Of a stretch of 15,322 nt of DNA, positions 13,915 to 15,322 are shown piece by piece. A program made the position numbers and the translations under genes. The stretch covers positions 1-15,322 of the forward strand of contig JAKURS010000020.1 of the NCBI GenBank assembly GCA_022449705.1, in the 5' to 3' direction. The notes under the pieces were generated by a model. That model ran no database searches, was not told the DNA's origin, and saw nothing but the letters and a program-made list of their open reading frames with translations. The DNA is from Candidatus Poseidoniia archaeon (GTDB lineage: Archaea; Thermoplasmatota; Poseidoniia; MGIII; CG-Epi1). How positions within the stretch are numbered: position 1 is the stretch's first letter; the number at the start of each line of letters is the position of its first letter.

Positions 13915-14211
13915 CTACCCGAAGCTGGAGCTGAAGCGGTCGCCCTGCCCCGCCTCGCGCTTGAACATCTGCTTCATCTGCTCGCGCGAGACCGTGTGCG
14001 CCTTCTCCGCCATCTCGAACGATTCTTTCGCACCAGTTTCATCCATCTCGATGCGGAAGCTCAGGCCGGAGAAAACCAGCGCCTCCTTGCCCTCGCCGGG
14101 GAAGACCGCCAGCACCCCCACCTCGGGGTTGGACTGGAATTTCACGTCCTTGAAAACCTGCGTTTCGTCGTCGCCCGGCAGGAATACGGTAATCTTCTTC
14201 GCCCTGAACAT
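13915..14211 (-). CDS. Small unrecognised protein (98 residues)
   Basis: I do not recognise this protein. Residues 1-55 look beta-rich, with alternating hydrophobic residues (KKITVFLPGDD, VGVLAVFPGE, ALVFSGLSFRIEMDE). Residues 60-87 are helical and charged (KESFEMAEKAHTVSREQMKQMFKRE), and the tail is Ser/Gly-rich. There is no signal peptide, membrane helix or Cys pair, so it is predicted cytosolic. It is first in a two-gene unit with the HAD phosphatase, 2 bases apart. ATG 14211 lies 25 bases from the centre of the palindromic TATA-like box at 14232-14240, which supports a leaderless start. A protein-interaction or small-molecule-binding role is only speculation. Confidence 0.8.
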   Translation of the reverse strand: MFRAKKITVFLPGDDETQVFKDVKFQSNPEVGVLAVFPGEGKEALVFSGLSFRIEMDETGAKESFEMAEKAHTVSREQMKQMFKREAGQGDRFSSSFG

Positions 14212-14231
14212 GGAGCGCGGCAGCCTCTATG

Positions 14232-14240
14232 CTAAATTAG
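14232..14240. promoter_or_regulatory. Palindromic bidirectional TATA-like box
   Basis: CTAAATTAG is palindromic around its central base (14236). The minus-strand ATG at 14211 is 25 bases away and the plus-strand ATG at 14260 is 24 bases away. This symmetric placement is what one box firing leaderless transcripts in both directions would give. Confidence 0.6.
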
Positions 14241-14259
14241 GGTTTGCGCATCGGCCCTC

Positions 14260-14379
14260 ATGCGAGCCGGCCTCTGCGCCGAGTGCGGCGCGCCCGCCCT
14301 CGACGCCTGCCATGGCTGCTCAGCCATGCTCTGCCGCGACTGCCGCAGTACCCACAGTTGCAGCGCCCGTCTCGGGTGA
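14260..14379 (+). CDS. 39-residue zinc-finger microprotein (HIT/B-box-like)
   Basis: ATG 14260 to TGA 14377-14379 encodes 39 residues with seven cysteines and two histidines. The pattern is C6-x2-C9, C17-x2-C20, C25-x2-C28, then H32 and C34, which is enough for two zinc ions. The spacing (CxxC-x7-CxxC-x4-CxxC-x3-H-x-C) resembles HIT-type or B-box cross-brace zinc fingers, with H18 an alternative ligand. The start lies 24 bases after the centre of a palindromic TATA-like box. The gene is divergent from the 98-residue gene and 35 bases upstream of the TraB-like gene. Such short zinc fingers usually mediate protein or nucleic-acid contacts; the partner is unknown. The regular cysteine spacing argues against a chance reading frame. 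Confidence 0.7.
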   Translation: MRAGLCAECGAPALDACHGCSAMLCRDCRSTHSCSARLG

Positions 14380-14385
14380 AACACA

Positions 14386-14393
14386 TCTTTTAG
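14386..14393 (+). promoter_or_regulatory. Weak TATA-like box before the TraB-like gene
   Basis: TCTTTTAG is the only AT-rich stretch in the 35-base gap after the zinc-finger gene. Its centre lies 25 bases before ATG 14415. It is a poor match to consensus and is supported by spacing only. Confidence 0.3.
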
Positions 14394-14414
14394 CAGTGTG
14401 CGCCTGCGCGGGCA

Positions 14415-15035
14415 ATGGAGCAGCTGACGCTGGGCGGCTGTGCACTTACCGTCTTCCCGACTGTCAAGGGGCTGGCGAGCGAGCTGCCGGAGCTGGAGGC
14501 GGCGTGGCAAACTGCGAAGCCAGCGGCGCTGGCGCTGGCCGTCAGCCCCGGTGAACTGGAGGGCCTGCGCGAGTGGGACGGCGAGCCGTTCGACATCTCG
14601 GGCTGGGAGGAGCTATACGGGCTGGCGCTGCGCCAGCTTGCTGGCAAGGATGGTGTGCGCCTCCCGCCGCCGGCGTTTCACCGCGCGCTCGCGCTGGCCG
14701 ATGCCGACAACGTCCCGGTCGAAGCGCTTGACCTGCCCGAGGAGGAGTTCACCGTACTGTTCACCAAGTCGGTCACGACCTGGCAGTGGTTCCGCTGCGA
14801 CCGGCTCGAAAAGCGGCTCCGCAAGCGCGGCTTCGAAGCCGGGACGCCACAGGAACTCGCGCTCGAAATGGACCGCCACCTGTGCGGTCTCACCGGCTAC
14901 GCTGCCGTCGAGCGCGGCCGCGAGGCGGAGATGGCACAACGGCTGCGCGCAGCGTGCGCGGAGCGGCAGCGCGTGCTGGCGGTCATCGAGCTGCCACGCG
15001 TCGCGGGGGTCGTGGATTTGCTGCCCCAAGCCTAA
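14415..15035 (+). CDS. Divergent TraB/PrgY-like protein (tentative)
   Basis: This is a 206-residue soluble protein. The layout resembles the TraB/PrgY/GumN fold. An N-terminal strand (GCALTVFPTV) sits where the family has GTxH, followed by AALALAVSPGELEGLREW, which resembles the family's VAVELxxxRLxxL. PPAFHRALALADADNVPVEALDL resembles the segment that precedes the central Asp. The C-terminus EAEMAQRLRAACAERQRVLAVIELPRVAGVVDLL resembles the family's final strand and GH-x-GI motif. The metal- or catalysis-linked histidines of canonical members (GTxH and GxxH) are absent (T16 is not followed by a His, and ELPRVAG lacks the His), so if it belongs to the family it is probably inactive or changed. 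The call rests on pattern only. Its TAA lies inside the TATA-like box of the tRNA gene. Confidence 0.75.
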   Translation: MEQLTLGGCALTVFPTVKGLASELPELEAAWQTAKPAALALAVSPGELEGLREWDGEPFDISGWEELYGLALRQLAGKDGVRLPPPAFHRALALADADNVPVEALDLPEEEFTVLFTKSVTTWQWFRCDRLEKRLRKRGFEAGTPQELALEMDRHLCGLTGYAAVERGREAEMAQRLRAACAERQRVLAVIELPRVAGVVDLLPQA

Positions 15036-15037
15036 AG
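15031..15037 (+). promoter_or_regulatory. TATA-like box of tRNA-Arg, overlapping a stop codon
   Basis: CCTAAAG has its centre 25 bases before the first base of the tRNA (15059). It includes the TAA of the upstream gene at 15033-15035. The spacing fits transcription beginning at or near the tRNA 5' end. Confidence 0.4.
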
Positions 15038-15058
15038 CACCCCCCATAATCCGCACCC

Positions 15059-15134
15059 GGGCCCGTGAGGTAGTCCGGAATCCTACTGGGCTTCGGACCC
15101 AGATACGGGGGTTCAAATCCCCCCGGGCCCGCCA
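15059..15134 (+). tRNA. tRNA-Arg (anticodon TCG), CCA encoded
   Basis: The acceptor stem is GGGCCCG paired with CGGGCCC (15124-15130), followed by discriminator G at 15131 and an encoded CCA at 15132-15134. The D arm has AGG/CCT with a T13-T22 mismatch, A20, and G18G19. The anticodon stem is CTGGG/CCCAG with loop CTTCGGA; the anticodon TCG at 15093-15095 reads CGA. The T stem is GGGGG/CCCCC with loop TTCAAAT. G15 can pair with C48 and the variable loop is four bases. No intron is present. Confidence 0.97.
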
Positions 15135-15148
15135 CCGCTCACTAGTTC

Positions 15149-15322
15149 CTATGTGAAATCGGGTTCTCGGCTTTCGAGGAAGGCAGTGATGCCTTCGACT
15201 GCATCACCAGTATTGCCGGAATCGCGGTTACGCTCGCTCTCCAGCTCGAGCAGTTCCTCGGCGGTGAGGTTGTCTGCCGCCGCCAGCAGCCGCTTGGTCT
15301 CGCCTATCGCCTGCGTCGGCCC
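15149..15322 (-). CDS. Enoyl-CoA hydratase/isomerase family protein, C-terminal part
   Basis: The frame runs from the window edge at 15322 to a TAG at 15149-15151, coding the last 57 residues. It reads GPTQAIGETKRLLAAADN, a typical crotonase-family C-terminal helix, continues with LTAEELLELESERNRDSG, and ends EGITAFLESREPDFT, which closely resembles the end of the hydratase at 5108-5878. The GPTxAIGxTKRLL segment is common in PaaG-type isomerases and in enoyl-CoA hydratases, so the exact reaction cannot be told because the catalytic part lies outside the window. It converges on the tRNA gene. Confidence 0.88.
   Translation of the reverse strand, partial: GPTQAIGETKRLLAAADNLTAEELLELESERNRDSGNTGDAVEGITAFLESREPDFT

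Noticed and set aside
15059..15134. tRNA gene as a site of element integration
   Set aside because: No integrase gene and no second copy of the tRNA 3' end was found in the window.
1..15322. CRISPR array, insertion sequence, integrase, attachment site or rRNA
   Set aside because: No regularly spaced repeats, transposase or recombinase motifs, terminal inverted repeats or rRNA-like sequence were seen.

Overview
The window looks like a piece of an archaeal chromosome. It carries an archaeal-type tRNA(Ile2) agmatinylcytidine synthetase (TiaS), an archaea-specific DUF2240 protein, and compact genes whose start codons repeatedly lie about 24-28 nt downstream of a TATA-like box. The closest fit I can infer is a high-GC heterotrophic marine Thermoplasmatota lineage (Marine Group II/III euryarchaea), because of the mix of enoyl-CoA hydratases, a membrane-anchored subtilisin-like protease, a giant secreted multi-domain protein and small zinc-ribbon proteins. 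The lineage is inference; there is no rRNA in the window.

Layout. (1) 1-2262, plus strand: an operon-like run of an unrecognised partial gene, a DUF2240 protein and tiaS, with overlapping junctions. (2) 2263-2349: a short gap between convergent genes that contains an unassigned, near-perfect TATA box. (3) 2350-3969: a divergent pair, a zinc-ribbon/SHOCT protein (minus) and a four-helix membrane protein with a bacterial-PH-like domain (plus), sharing one AT-rich core. (4) 3966-11863, minus strand, in order of transcription: a 1341-residue extracellular multi-domain protein with one membrane anchor and a cytosolic zinc ribbon, a membrane-anchored S8 protease, an enoyl-CoA hydratase, endonuclease III and a dCMP deaminase. 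Most of these have a TATA-like box of their own. (5) 11933-13288, plus strand: a TetA-like MFS exporter divergent from the giant gene and overlapping, tail to tail, a HAD phosphatase. (6) 13268-14211, minus strand: the HAD phosphatase and a 98-residue unknown, two genes in tandem. (7) 14260-15134, plus strand: a 39-residue zinc-finger microprotein, a divergent TraB-like protein and tRNA-Arg(TCG) with an encoded CCA. (8) 15149-15322, minus strand: the C-terminal end of a second enoyl-CoA hydratase/isomerase.

How the genes fit together. Protein degradation (protease), acyl-CoA oxidation (two crotonase-fold enzymes) and surface binding (giant protein) suggest a heterotroph feeding on polymers. 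TiaS and tRNA-Arg serve translation, Nth serves base-excision repair and dCMP deaminase serves dTTP supply. No mobile element, CRISPR array, integrase or rRNA was seen. The most notable points are the mosaic giant protein (duplicated jelly-roll-like domains in a low-GC segment), the symmetric bidirectional promoters, and the zinc-finger microprotein. No stretch longer than about 100 bases lacks a gene.
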